64,000 nt of DNA, taken from the NCBI GenBank assembly GCA_002748065.1, contig PDRJ01000031.1:109142-173141 (forward strand). Direction: 5' to 3'. Source of the stretch: Bacteroidota bacterium (GTDB lineage Bacteria > Bacteroidota > Bacteroidia > Bacteroidales > BM520). A program made the position numbers and the translations under genes. The notes under the pieces were generated by a model, which saw only the letters and a list, made by a program, of their open reading frames with translations, was not told the DNA's origin and ran no database searches. Shown piece by piece: positions 27,729 through 37,873 of this stretch. Every line of letters starts with the position of its first letter. The first letter of the stretch is position 1.

Positions 27729-28952
27729 ATGGCCATGAATGTGATTCTTCTCATTGGCGTCATCCTATTAACCGGATTTCTGTTTGGGGAAATTGCAGTA
27801 AAATTAAAGTTACCCAAGGTTACCGGATACCTGGTGGGGGGACTCTTGCTCAACCCGCAGATAAACCCACTCCACAACCTGTCTGAGGCGATGGGAGAGA
27901 TGCATTTCATCATTGACTTGGCGTTGGCCATCATCACCTTTGCCATCGGGGGGCATCTCACCTTTGCATCGCTCAAAAAGTTGGGAAAAAGCATCTTTAT
28001 CATGGCGTTCCTACAGGCGGAACTCACCCTGCTAGCCGTGGCGTTGGGGATGTACGCTCTCTTCTCGTTGTTCCCGGGGCTGCTCCCCTTTGAGCCCCTC
28101 TACCTCGTCCCTTTCATCCTGCTGATGGGCGCTTTGGCACTACCCACCGACCCGGCGGTATTGTTGGCCGTACAGAACGAATACCATGCAAAAGGAGAGG
28201 TAACCTCAACCATCTTTGGCATTGCTGCCATCGATGATATCTTAACCTTTGTGAATTGGGCTGTGATCATCGGCTTTGCCAAGATGTCGCTGAAAATGGG
28301 AGAGGGGGGATCCACCCATACCCTGGGAGCGGTGGCCGTATCGCTACTGATTACCGTTGCAATGGGAGTCGCGGCTGGTATTCTCTTTAATATCATCACC
28401 AAATTACTGCCACGTGACGACAATAACTTTCTCATTATAAGCCTTTTTGGGGTATTGCTCTCCTGTTTTGGTCTTGCAAAAGTATTTCACGGAGATGAGA
28501 TGCTCTCCACCATGGTGATGGGCTTTGTGGTGGTCAACTACAATCCATATAGGAGCCATGTATTTAAACTGCTGGAACACTATACGGAAGAGCTGATTTT
28601 TGTCCTCTTCTTTACCCTCAGCAGTATGCAAATCAAGCTCCTTTCACTCAATGAAGCTTTTCTCTTGATCCTCCTTTTTATCCTTCTTCGCTTTGCCGGG
28701 AAATGGACAGGAGCGAAGACGGGAGCACTCCTATCCCATGCCTCAACAAACGTAAGAAGGTATACCATCTGGGGACTGATTCCTCAGGGAGGTATCATCA
28801 TTGGACTGGCACTCTCTCTCAGCGAACATGAGGTATTTAAGCCCATTACAGGGTTGATTATTAGCATTGTGATAGGTGCCGTAATCATTCAGGAACTCCT
28901 CTCTCCCATGTTCATCAAAACGGCATTACGAAAAGTAAAAGAGATCCACTAA
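27729..28952 (+). CDS. Cation:proton antiporter (CPA2/KefB-like membrane domain)
   Basis: A 407-residue protein with about 12 hydrophobic segments and no C-terminal RCK/TrkA domain. It begins with the family phrase LLIGVILLTGFLFGEIAVKL and PKVTGYLVGGLLL. The paired polar residues used for ion exchange are visible in MGALALPTDPAVLLAV and GIAAIDDILTFVNWA. It should exchange Na+ or K+ for protons across the inner membrane. The exact ion is unknown. It is downstream of lysS on the same strand. Confidence 0.88.
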   Translation: MAMNVILLIGVILLTGFLFGEIAVKLKLPKVTGYLVGGLLLNPQINPLHNLSEAMGEMHFIIDLALAIITFAIGGHLTFASLKKLGKSIFIMAFLQAELTLLAVALGMYALFSLFPGLLPFEPLYLVPFILLMGALALPTDPAVLLAVQNEYHAKGEVTSTIFGIAAIDDILTFVNWAVIIGFAKMSLKMGEGGSTHTLGAVAVSLLITVAMGVAAGILFNIITKLLPRDDNNFLIISLFGVLLSCFGLAKVFHGDEMLSTMVMGFVVVNYNPYRSHVFKLLEHYTEELIFVLFFTLSSMQIKLLSLNEAFLLILLFILLRFAGKWTGAKTGALLSHASTNVRRYTIWGLIPQGGIIIGLALSLSEHEVFKPITGLIISIVIGAVIIQELLSPMFIKTALRKVKEIH

Positions 28953-29130
28953 GCGAAAGAACAACGACCAATGGACTCTTCTGTATTGCTTCGAAAATGG
29001 GTCTCCTTATTGATTTCGAAATCCGGAGAAAAGATGTTCTCTTCTTCCGAAATACCCCATTTTAGGCTTCTCCTATAATAAATCACCCATTTCACCGATA
29101 TATCATTAGGCATTTCCCTATTTTAGCAGC

Positions 29131-30468
29131 ATGAAAATATTACGACTCAACAACACAGCCCTCCGGTTTACGCCCCGATACGCACTCCTTGCTAACCTTC
29201 TCATAATCATAAGCCTTCTTGGCCAGCCACTATGGGTAAAAGGACAATACCGTTATAAGCGTTTCAACTCCAGCTATGAGGTCTCTGAAACGGACTCCTC
29301 CTATAAAGTATCATGCATATTTACCGGAAAGATCCATTCGGAACGCGTGTTGAAGGCGTTAGAGAAGAGGCTGCGCATGCGCTCTTCCGATATGATTGGT
29401 GCCTACCAGCTCTATCGGGCTTATGAGAAGATCCATGATGTAGGACCCTCCTATTTTCAACTATTTAGCACCTATAATGACTTTAATTTTGAGGTGGATG
29501 CGTCGCAATTTATTGCTGCTGAAATGATCCAACACGAGGATTTTATCACCACCTCTTACACCATTGCAAAAAAGGATTTCTCCATCAATATTGAGGATTT
29601 TGACTTAAAGGGTATTCGCATCAAGGATATGCTGTATAAGGATTACAGCAAGAAACGAATCCCTGAGCGCATTGATCCTTTCTATGCAAGCCGGGAGTTT
29701 ACAGCATCTGATTACCTCCTTGTATATCGGGAGCTTCTTCAGGGCCTGGGATCCCTCTCTCCCCAGTATGACCTCCTGCTCAAAGAGAAAAATACCTTTG
29801 CACAATCGCTCCGTCCCTCTCAGGATGATGCGATGTTACGGACTCATTGCGATTCCATTGCAGCTGATGCGGCACAACATCGTGGCATTGTTCAACAGAT
29901 TCTCTATGCAGAATTGGTCACGGATGCCCCTACCGAAAGGAAACAGGGTTACTATAACGCTTTCTTAAGGGCCTTGATGCCTCCTCAAACCCTTTGGGAG
30001 GATATGGTTGCCTTTTGTGGAGAAGCGATCTCCGGGGAGAGCCTAACCACATCTCCAACGCTGTTTGAGGCCGTGGGTCGTTTCCCGGGAGCCATTAACC
30101 CCCACGCCATTGCCCTTCACAACGAGCGAGGTGAATGGTACGAAAAAGCGGAGAAGGCCTTCTCGAAAGAGCATATAAAACAGACCTTGGCCCACCTGGA
30201 AAAATCGGTAAACCAGGAGGGAATCAACCTTCGAACACTCAACCTGATCGGTGCCGCCTACCGTTTCACCCATCAACCGGAAAGGGCCATGCCCTACCTT
30301 ATTCTAGCCTATCTTATTGATCCCGAAGCTCCTTTTGTAAGTGGAAATATGGCTCTCTGTCTTAGCGAAATGGGGTATGATCGTACCGGGGAGTTTGTGG
30401 GATTCCTCCACAAGAATGCCCCTGTTGACGCATGGAGCAAGGCCCAGTTTGACACCCTTATCAAGTAG
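29131..30468 (+). CDS. Exported protein of unknown function with TPR-like C-terminus
   Basis: A 445-residue protein. The first 40 residues are basic and then hydrophobic (LLANLLIIISLLG, cut near VKG-QYRY), so it is exported. The centre is not recognisable. Near the C-terminus, two helical pairs (LAHLEKSVNQEGINLRTLNL and YRFTHQPERAMPYLILAYLI) look like tetratricopeptide units. There is no T9SS tail. The gene stands alone, 178 bases after the antiporter and facing the M14 peptidase gene across a decayed fragment. Confidence 0.65.
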   Translation: MKILRLNNTALRFTPRYALLANLLIIISLLGQPLWVKGQYRYKRFNSSYEVSETDSSYKVSCIFTGKIHSERVLKALEKRLRMRSSDMIGAYQLYRAYEKIHDVGPSYFQLFSTYNDFNFEVDASQFIAAEMIQHEDFITTSYTIAKKDFSINIEDFDLKGIRIKDMLYKDYSKKRIPERIDPFYASREFTASDYLLVYRELLQGLGSLSPQYDLLLKEKNTFAQSLRPSQDDAMLRTHCDSIAADAAQHRGIVQQILYAELVTDAPTERKQGYYNAFLRALMPPQTLWEDMVAFCGEAISGESLTTSPTLFEAVGRFPGAINPHAIALHNERGEWYEKAEKAFSKEHIKQTLAHLEKSVNQEGINLRTLNLIGAAYRFTHQPERAMPYLILAYLIDPEAPFVSGNMALCLSEMGYDRTGEFVGFLHKNAPVDAWSKAQFDTLIK

Positions 30469-30510
30469 GATTTCCGGGGAAACGTAATTTATCAATAGAG
30501 GAACCATGTA

Positions 30511-30732
30511 TCATTCCTCTTCCAAAGATTCTAACGCTGCAAGCCGAAACAGATCATAAGTGTAACGACTTGAATTCACTACACTTATGTTTTCTTCCAA
30601 TCTAAATGCACCAACAGTAACATAATCGAACAAACTGGCTTGCACTTCGTACAAAGTTGTGGTTATGTCTCTTACCAGATCAAAGTAAGAAAGACTGTTT
30701 GGAAAGATCCTGTACGCTATACCTCCTTTATT
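30511..30732 (-). pseudogene. Start-less reading-frame remnant
   Basis: On the minus strand, 73 sense codons run up to a TGA at 30511-30513 with no ATG. The composition is protein-like, for example AYRIFPNSLSYFDLVRDI, LFDYVTVGAFRLEEN and TYDLFRLAALESLEEE. It lies directly after the stop codon of the M14 peptidase gene, in another frame. It looks like the 3' end of a gene whose 5' part was lost. I do not recognise the family. Confidence 0.4.
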
Positions 30733-30733
30733 G

Positions 30734-33700
30734 TTAGTGTTTGATCAATTTGTGTACCCACACCTGTTCTCCCAAGGTGACCCGCACCATGTAGACTCCG
30801 GCATGCAACATACGCACATCCATCGCCTCTTCGGGAACGTAATTGGGGATAAGGATGCGTGGTGTTCCCGTAAAGTCCAGAATCGCCACCTCCGCCACAC
30901 CGGGCAGCCCCTCCAAACGAAGATCCGTCTGCACCGGGTTGGGATAGAGCCTTAAGTGATGGTCGTCGTACCCGGACACCCCCTCCAAGAAGGTAACCAC
31001 CACGCTCAACGAATCAGACCACAGGCTCTCACCACACGCATTGACTGCTTTCACACGAATCGATACGGTATAGGGATAATCCCCCTCCAGGTAATCAATA
31101 AAGACGGTATCATTCCCATTCCCCGTCAACGTGGAGAGATCGGGGGGAAGTACTTCCCAAAAATAGTGTTGGGCATGAGCTACAGAATCAACCGTATATT
31201 CGTATGCACCCAGGTTGTAACCACAAGTCACCTCCCCCTCAATGGGCCCCGGCACACCGGGTAAGGGATCAATGGATAGCAACAGCTGATCACTCACCTG
31301 CTCCGACCCAAATACGGTTAAGGTGAGAGAGGCTCCACCCTCTGCCACCTCTTCCGGACCGGGATAGTACTGCGGATCTAAAATGGACGGGTTGTTAAAG
31401 GTACCATCGCCATCGGTACTCCACTGCAAATAGTCGTAATTTGCTGCTGTTGCGTTAAGCCATACCGTATCTCCTTCGCAAACTTCCATATCCTCTCCGG
31501 CATTGACGGTGGGGGGAGGAGAGGCTGCGAACTCGGGAAGGTGCATAAAGTCCACATAGGCCGCATCGTCACCACCGGATCCCCCCGTATTGTTGAGGTA
31601 ACGCCACTCCAACACACATGCTCCGGGGCCAACCCCATAGCTACACTCCGTCCATGTTCCATCTCCACTCCACGAATCCATCAATGTTCCATTGATGTAA
31701 AAAGCCAAGACATTCTCCGGATCGGAAGAGGTCTTCTGCCAAAAGGAGACCATCCCAAAACCGGAAGAGTTCCCCTCTAAAATAAGGGATGAAGTTTGTC
31801 CATCGCCAATGGCTCCACTTTTTGCGGCATACACCCCGTTACGGGTCTCATCTTCCGTAATAACCCACGGCGCATCTCCTCCGAAGGTCCAATCAAACAG
31901 GGAGAAATCTCCGGTTTCAAAATCCTCGTCGGGCCACGTCTCCGTGGTAAACTGCCATACGGTTCCGGTGGCTACTCCGTACTGATTTTCCGCATCCACC
32001 CGCCAATAATAGAGCGTATCATACGCCAGGGGAGAGGGGAAGGAGTAGGAGGTCCCCTCAATGGTATCTCCGGAAAGGATGTTGGTGGGTGGGTTATCCG
32101 TGCCAAAGTAGAGGGTATAGAAAGAGGGAATCCCGCCACCCCCCTGTTCCCAGGAGAGGGTGCTGAAAACCGATGAAGTACTGTTATCCTCGGGAGAAGG
32201 ATTAATCACCGGCACCGGCGGATTAATCACCGCGATGGCATCCAGGTCAAACCCGGCATTGTTACCACTACCGGCACCCATACCATCATCACGAATCTCC
32301 AAATAGCGAGCACTTACAAGTCCTGCCGTACCGAGGTTAAAGGTGGTCGTACCTGTTCCTTCTCCCACCAAGTGGTAGGGCCCATCGATGGAGGTGGAGG
32401 CGTAAACATTGTAGCCTTCTGCGGTATTATCGCCCTCATATACCGTAAAATCCATCCCACTCTTATCAAAAATGGGCGTTCCCATATCCACACGAAGAAA
32501 ACCATCTCGTCCCAAGCTGTAACAGACCCCATCGGGGGCTCCGTAGATTGCCGGAGTATAGGCTTCATCATCAAAATTATTGCCGGGAATCTCCACCATA
32601 TCAAGATAATGAATATGATGCCCCTCTTCCGGCTCCAACACGATATCGATGTGCGTGGTGGAGGTGTCTGACTCCACCACCACTCCTTCCACAATCGCCT
32701 CTTTGTAGCCATTGGCTTTCACCTTCACGCTGTAGGTTCCCCCGGTAAGATATTTATGAAAATCTCCGACCAGAGGATCCGTATGAACCGGATAGAGGTT
32801 ATCAATGAGCACCACCGCCGAAACCGGCTCGCCGGTTGCTGCATCGGTAATCATCCCCTCTATTCCATACCCAGAGTAGCGGCACATGGCATGCATAGAG
32901 GGCTTGTTATAATTGTAATACATCCCCACCTGGGAAGAGGGGGGCTGTTTAGAGTGGGAGATCTCCATGGACCAACTGATGGAGCCAACCGCACCATAAT
33001 TGTAATCCTTGGAAGCCCCATTAATATAGTACATCCCCGTGGAGCCTTGTCCATATCCAAGGTTTGGATAACCCGAAACCGAAGAATAAACCCCGGCAAG
33101 ATGAAGAATATGTACCGCATCTTCCGGTGCATCGGCGCGGTAGCTCCACGGACAGCTGATATACTCCGTGCCGCTATGGTAGGTGGTGTGCACCACAAAC
33201 TCATGCTGCAAAATAAGATCCCTAAGTGCGCGGCTCTCCACTTGGCAAAAAGCCGAATCGGTATTTCCTTCATGATCCCACATATATCCCCAATCACGGT
33301 TCAAGTCCATACCGTTGCTGTTGTAACGCGACATGTTCTCCCGTCCATCAGGGTTGACCATCAGATAGAGAAAGATCTCCCTGTTGTTAATCAGCTCTGT
33401 AATCTCAGGATCATTTCCGTAACCCAGCACCATATCACGGGCATACATAATCACATTTTGCGATGCACCAATCTCATCGCCATGAATTCCAGCATCAAAG
33501 AGCACCTCTGGCTCCGGTTCATCGGTAAGCACATTGTCGCTAATCTTCAGATAGGCCAACTGACGATTATAGGGGGTATATCCCACCACCGTCTTGCTGC
33601 AAATTGCAGGGAAGTGGGTTGCCAGGCTATCGGCAATATCGATGATCTCCTGGTAACTGTAATAGCCGGGAGGAACGCCCTTGCCGTTACGCTGATCCAG

Positions 33701-33952
33701 GTTTCTCTCTAAGATCTCCGTATCAAAACCCATACGCTGCAATGCCGTTAACTCCTCCTCAACGAGGTAGGCCACCGCATAGCCGGCATGGAAATCCACA
33801 GAGACCCCCAGCGACCTAATTTGCGCTGCTTCCTCCCGGGAGGAACAAGTCACTTTCACCTCCATCTCTCCGGGACGCCAATGGGCCAGCAGTTGTGACG
33901 AAAAACCAAGAAACAAGAGAAGAAACAAACCACATTTTACCAACCGTATCAT
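30734..33952 (-). CDS. Secreted M14 zinc carboxypeptidase, multidomain, T9SS cargo
   Basis: A 1072-residue protein with a signal peptide (KCGLFLLLFLGFSSQLLA). The M14 domain covers residues about 95-370: zinc ligands His157 and Glu160 in HGDE, NPDGR at 200-204, MDLNRDWG near 215-222 with the substrate-binding Arg, a histidine in TTYHSG, and catalytic Glu330 in SWSMEIS. Behind it come a carboxypeptidase-regulatory-like domain, a fibronectin-like module (YFGTDNPPTNI), an adhesin-like module (DEDFETGDFSLFDW), Ig-like segments and a type IX sorting tail. It should digest peptides from the C-terminus outside the cell. I start at ATG 33952, which opens the signal peptide; the frame extends to 34006. 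Confidence 0.88.
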   Translation of the reverse strand: MIRLVKCGLFLLLFLGFSSQLLAHWRPGEMEVKVTCSSREEAAQIRSLGVSVDFHAGYAVAYLVEEELTALQRMGFDTEILERNLDQRNGKGVPPGYYSYQEIIDIADSLATHFPAICSKTVVGYTPYNRQLAYLKISDNVLTDEPEPEVLFDAGIHGDEIGASQNVIMYARDMVLGYGNDPEITELINNREIFLYLMVNPDGRENMSRYNSNGMDLNRDWGYMWDHEGNTDSAFCQVESRALRDLILQHEFVVHTTYHSGTEYISCPWSYRADAPEDAVHILHLAGVYSSVSGYPNLGYGQGSTGMYYINGASKDYNYGAVGSISWSMEISHSKQPPSSQVGMYYNYNKPSMHAMCRYSGYGIEGMITDAATGEPVSAVVLIDNLYPVHTDPLVGDFHKYLTGGTYSVKVKANGYKEAIVEGVVVESDTSTTHIDIVLEPEEGHHIHYLDMVEIPGNNFDDEAYTPAIYGAPDGVCYSLGRDGFLRVDMGTPIFDKSGMDFTVYEGDNTAEGYNVYASTSIDGPYHLVGEGTGTTTFNLGTAGLVSARYLEIRDDGMGAGSGNNAGFDLDAIAVINPPVPVINPSPEDNSTSSVFSTLSWEQGGGGIPSFYTLYFGTDNPPTNILSGDTIEGTSYSFPSPLAYDTLYYWRVDAENQYGVATGTVWQFTTETWPDEDFETGDFSLFDWTFGGDAPWVITEDETRNGVYAAKSGAIGDGQTSSLILEGNSSGFGMVSFWQKTSSDPENVLAFYINGTLMDSWSGDGTWTECSYGVGPGACVLEWRYLNNTGGSGGDDAAYVDFMHLPEFAASPPPTVNAGEDMEVCEGDTVWLNATAANYDYLQWSTDGDGTFNNPSILDPQYYPGPEEVAEGGASLTLTVFGSEQVSDQLLLSIDPLPGVPGPIEGEVTCGYNLGAYEYTVDSVAHAQHYFWEVLPPDLSTLTGNGNDTVFIDYLEGDYPYTVSIRVKAVNACGESLWSDSLSVVVTFLEGVSGYDDHHLRLYPNPVQTDLRLEGLPGVAEVAILDFTGTPRILIPNYVPEEAMDVRMLHAGVYMVRVTLGEQVWVHKLIKH

Positions 33953-34011
33953 AATCACTTTTTTTAAGTACCATACAAAGATCGTAAACATTGGATTTGT
34001 TTCCAACTATT

Positions 34012-34166
34012 TAGTGCCTGTCTATAAAGTCAGCGTTTTGAAAAGAGGCTGTATAGAAAGTTCGAATTCGAGGCTTGCGAAGGCTGAAATAGGGGCGTTT
34101 ACTAGGGTAAATGACCCTTTAAAAGAGAAGCGTAACGAAGAAGTCGGACGTTATAGACAGACGCTA
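34012..34166 (+). mobile_element. Short inverted-repeat element, copy C (155 bp)
   Basis: Same length as copy A and nearly the same sequence. The ends pair well: TAGTGCCTGTCTATAAAGTC at the left, and the reverse complement of the right end is TAGCGTCTGTCTATAACGTC. TA flanks both ends. The shared core includes TTCGAATTCGAGGCTTGCG and GCGTAACGAAGAAGTCGG. It lies in the divergent gap between the M14 peptidase and the 5'-nucleotidase-like gene, where it could affect both promoters. Confidence 0.7.
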
Positions 34167-34214
34167 TTTATCTCTTCTATTGATCGATTATCGTAGCGAG
34201 GAGAAATACAATAG

Positions 34215-34245
34215 TTGACATTTCCCAACAAAGAGGCTATACTTG
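34215..34245 (+). promoter_or_regulatory. Possible promoter for the 5'-nucleotidase-like gene
   Basis: TTG at 34215-34217 and TATACTTG at 34238-34245, 20 bases apart, approximate the Bacteroidota promoter, one base off in the -7 box. The ATG is at 34282. Confidence 0.4.
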
Positions 34246-34281
34246 CAAGAGTTTTTAACGCAATACCACAAAAACCCCACT

Positions 34282-36272
34282 ATGAAAAATCGGTTTCTCC
34301 TCTTAGCAATAAGCCTCCTGGCTGCCACATTACAGCTCTTTGCACAGTCCACAGACATCACCATCCTACACAGCAACGACATACATTCACGGGTATTGGG
34401 GTTCAGCCCCAATGCCGACTATACCCCTTTCAGCCTCAACGATGACCATACCCGAGGGGGGATGGCGAGGCTCAAATCCATGGTGGACACTCTCCGCCAA
34501 AAAGATTCCAATGTATGCTTAGTGGATGCCGGAGATTTTCTCATGGGCACCATCTTTCAGACCTTAGAGCCGGAAACAGGATTTCAACTGCAACTTATGC
34601 AAGAGATTGGTTGGGACGCCATTGCCATTGGCAACCACGAGTTCGACTTTGGCCTCGACGGGCTATGTGACATCATCCATGCAGCAAAGAGGGAGGGGCC
34701 TATTCCTCCGCTTCTGCTCTCCAACCTCCATTTTTGCGATAGCCTTAAGGAAGATGACGAATTAAAAACCCTCTTCGACAGGAGGAGAGAGCGGGATTAA
34801 GGATTGCCTTTTTTGGTCTTTTGGGTCGGGATGCCTACCACTCGGCACCTTATGCCCACCCCACCACCATCAATGATCCGGTGAAAACTGCCATCGCCAT
34901 GAACCGGTACCTTCGGGAGGAGCAACAGGCCGATATCGTGATTGCCCTGTCACACAGCGGCGTTTTTAAAAATGAGGAGGGAGAATACCTTCTGGAAGAT
35001 GTGGACGTAGCCAACGCTTGTCCCGAATTGGACCTCATCGTCAGTGGACACACCCACACCACCCTCCACGAAGCGCTTGTGGTCAATGGGGTTCCCATTG
35101 TGCAAACCGGAGCCTACAACCACTATCTGGGCCGTACAGTCCTCTCCTACGAAAAGGGAGAGACCACACTCAAAACCTATGAGTTGATCCCCATCGATGA
35201 TCGGTGGCCGGGAAACAAAACCATTCAAGAGATGATCGAGGCACAGATGGCACAAATCGACCGAGAGATACTGGGTAACCTCGGCTTCCAGGCAAATAGT
35301 ATCATCGCAGAAACCGCATTTCCCTTCCTGTTCAACGAGGAGGAGATGCTATATAACAGTAACTTAGGTCCTTTTATTGCCGATGCCCTCTACGCCTATT
35401 ACGAAACGTTGGGAGAGAGGGTGGACTTCACCCTCGTGGTAGCAGGACTGCTCCGGGATGAAATCTTACCGGGCGAAAATGGAGCACAATGTGTGTCCGA
35501 CCTCTACCGGGTGCTACCGTTGGGAAGAGGCCTTGTGAACAAAAATACACCGGGATACTCCATTGCAAAAATCTACCTTACCGGAAGGGAGATTAAGAAT
35601 CTCTTGGAGATCATGCAAATAGCACCCAAGCTCAGTACCACCAACAAACCCTATTTCTCAGGCATACGCTACCACATCAACAGACTTCGTGCCCCCTTGG
35701 ACCAGGTTTACCAAGTGGAAATAGCATCGCCAGAAGGGGGCTGGAAGAAAATAGACCTATCGAAACGGGACAACACCCTTTACACCTTAGGAGCCAATGC
35801 CTATATCCTGGAGTTTGTAGGCATGATTAAAGACTTAAGTAAAGGGCTCCTGAATGTGGTTCCCAAAAACAGGGATGGAGAACCCATATCTGATATCGCA
35901 GAGACGCTTATCGACCTCGACCCTAAAGAAAAGGGACTTCAGGAGGCTAAAGAGTGGGAGGCACTCATCCACTTTTGTGCCGGGTTTGAGGATATAAACC
36001 ACAATGGGATTCCCGATATTCCCTCTCGATATTCCCTTCATGAGATGATTGTCTCCGAAGATAACCAGAGACTCACTTCCGACACGATGTTTTTGGATAG
36101 GGCAACCAACACCCTCAACCTGAGATCCCCCATACAAACAGACACGAAAAGCCTACAAAACCTCTACCGGGCAGGAAATGGGATAACAGCGGCTGTCTCT
36201 ACCCTTCTCATCGTGGTTCTTGTCTTACTCTTTCTGTTCACACGGTGGGTGATACGGAGGATCCGCCGGTAA
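34282..36272 (+). pseudogene. 5'-nucleotidase/UshA-like metallophosphatase, frameshifted
   Basis: Two frames together make one protein. The first (34282-34800) has a signal peptide, then DITILHSNDIHSR, VDAGDFLMGT and AIGNHEFDFG, the metal site of the UshA/CD73 metallophosphatase family. It ends at a stop at 34798. The second frame continues from about 34788 (AGLRIAFFGLLGRDAYHS), with SHSGVFKNE, IVSGHTHTTLHE and the 5'-nucleotidase C-terminal domain (IADALYAYY, YRVLPLGRGLV), and a final membrane anchor. The shift is between about 34770 and 34800, where a few residues also seem missing. It would otherwise release phosphate from nucleotides at the cell surface. A sequencing error or programmed shift cannot be excluded. 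Confidence 0.75.
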
Positions 36273-36292
36273 CGGGCCTATTGGCGATCCCT

Positions 36293-37684
36293 CTACCCTT
36301 CGACGGCAACCCCTTGCTGTTTGCGTGTCAAGCTTTTCCACTCACGAATAAGAAAGAAGGAGGCGATACAGGCCGAAAAGAGGTCTGCTGTGGGAATGGC
36401 TGCCCACACACCACGAAGGCCAAAAAAGCCGGGAAGGAGCAGAAGCAGCGGAATCAGGGCTAACACCTGGCGGAGCAGCGTCAGGAAAAGAGAGATCAAC
36501 GCCTTTCCCACGGCTTGGAAATAGCTCCCTTCCACAATCTGGAAACCCACAATGGGAAGCATCAGAAGGAAGATTCGGATTCCCTCTATACCAACATTAT
36601 AAAGTTCCAGGTCATTGGCATTAAAGAGTTTAATAATAGGCCCCGGGAAGCACATGATAATCAGCCAGGAGGCCACACTGATGGAGGTAGCAAAGAGCAT
36701 ACCTGCCCGCAGCGTGTCCTTTACCCGCTGGTAGTACTCTGCCCCATAGTTATATCCAATGATCGGCTGTATAGCCATATTAATGGAAACGATAGACATG
36801 ATGATCAACATGGCCACGCTGTTGATGATACCATTCACCCCCACCGCAATATCACCGCCGTAACGCACCAGGCTGTGGTTTAAGATCGCCTGCACGGCAC
36901 TGGAAGCCACATGCATGCTAAAGGGCGAGATTCCAATGGCCAGGATATATTTCACAATATCCCAATCCATCTTCATGGCACTGCGTTTCAACCTCACCAC
37001 AGCCCGTTTACCACGCGTAAAGTGGTATAGCACCCACACACAGAGAGCCGCCATGGAGATGATCGTGGCCCATGCCGCACCCTGCACCCCCATGCCGAAA
37101 CCAAAAATAAAGATCGGATCCAACACAATGTTCACCCCGGCCGAGATCATCATGGAGTACATGGCAATACGGGCATTCCCTTCGGAGCGAATAATGGTGT
37201 TCAAAGCAAAACCCACCGTCTGCAAAATGCCTCCGGCAATAATGATATTGAGATAGTCGTTGGCGTATGCGAAGGTCTCTCCCGAAGCACCAAACCTCCG
37301 GAGGAGGGGATTCTTAAAGAGGTACCCCAAAAGCGTATAGAGCAGTGACACGATAATCATCAGGGAGAGGCCATTCCCCAGAATCCGCTCGGCGCGGAGA
37401 AAGTCTTTTTTCCCCAGGCTGATGGAGATGCGCACAGCAGAACCAATACCAATCATCATACCAAAAGCGGCACCAATAATCATGATGGGATACACCACAC
37501 TAAGACCGGCCAAGGCATAACTCCCCATCCCCCGACCAATGTAAATACGATCAACGACATTGTACAACGAATTAAAGAACATCCCCACAAACCCGGGCAC
37601 AAAATACTTCCAAAGCAGTTTCCATACAGGCTGAGTACCCATCTCCCGGGCCTTCAACTCTTGTGCGGTTAATTCCTGATCCAT
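36293..37684 (-). CDS. MATE-family efflux transporter
   Basis: A 463-residue membrane protein with about 12 helices in two similar halves. The N-terminal half has FVPGFVGMFFNSLYNVVDRI and a glycine-rich YALAGLSVVYPIMI, as in MATE/DinF exporters; the second half repeats the layout (SSAVQAILNHSLVRYGGD). Members export drugs or metabolites in exchange for Na+ or H+. The substrate is unknown. It stops 20 bases from the convergent nucleotidase gene. The 37757-37801 terminator upstream separates it from the MFS gene. Confidence 0.9.
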   Translation of the reverse strand: MDQELTAQELKAREMGTQPVWKLLWKYFVPGFVGMFFNSLYNVVDRIYIGRGMGSYALAGLSVVYPIMIIGAAFGMMIGIGSAVRISISLGKKDFLRAERILGNGLSLMIIVSLLYTLLGYLFKNPLLRRFGASGETFAYANDYLNIIIAGGILQTVGFALNTIIRSEGNARIAMYSMMISAGVNIVLDPIFIFGFGMGVQGAAWATIISMAALCVWVLYHFTRGKRAVVRLKRSAMKMDWDIVKYILAIGISPFSMHVASSAVQAILNHSLVRYGGDIAVGVNGIINSVAMLIIMSIVSINMAIQPIIGYNYGAEYYQRVKDTLRAGMLFATSISVASWLIIMCFPGPIIKLFNANDLELYNVGIEGIRIFLLMLPIVGFQIVEGSYFQAVGKALISLFLTLLRQVLALIPLLLLLPGFFGLRGVWAAIPTADLFSACIASFFLIREWKSLTRKQQGVAVEG

Positions 37685-37756
37685 CGCGCAAAGGTGAAAA
37701 TATTTTTTTACATACCTAAAAACACCGTCTTAATCAATAAGTTGAAGCGGAGTTAT

Positions 37757-37801
37757 GAAAAAATTAGAGGGCTGATAAACAAGCAGTTATCAGCCCTCTA
37801 A
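37757..37801 (-). terminator. Strong hairpin terminator after the MFS gene
   Basis: TTAGAGGGCTGATAA (37764-37778) is a perfect complement of TTATCAGCCCTCTAA (37787-37801) around an 8-base loop. On the minus strand it is followed by a run of six Ts, so it ends leftward transcription from the MFS gene. Confidence 0.85.
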
Positions 37802-37873
37802 ACATTAAAATAACATCAATTATTTCTTTTGTACGGCACCTTAAGGATCCACTTTTGAAGCGGTGCCGACGTA

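Noticed and set aside
28994..29063. Long inverted repeat (AAAATGGG / CCCATTTT) after the antiporter gene
   Set aside because: Arms are short relative to a loop of about 50 bases and no T tract follows; I could not call it a terminator.
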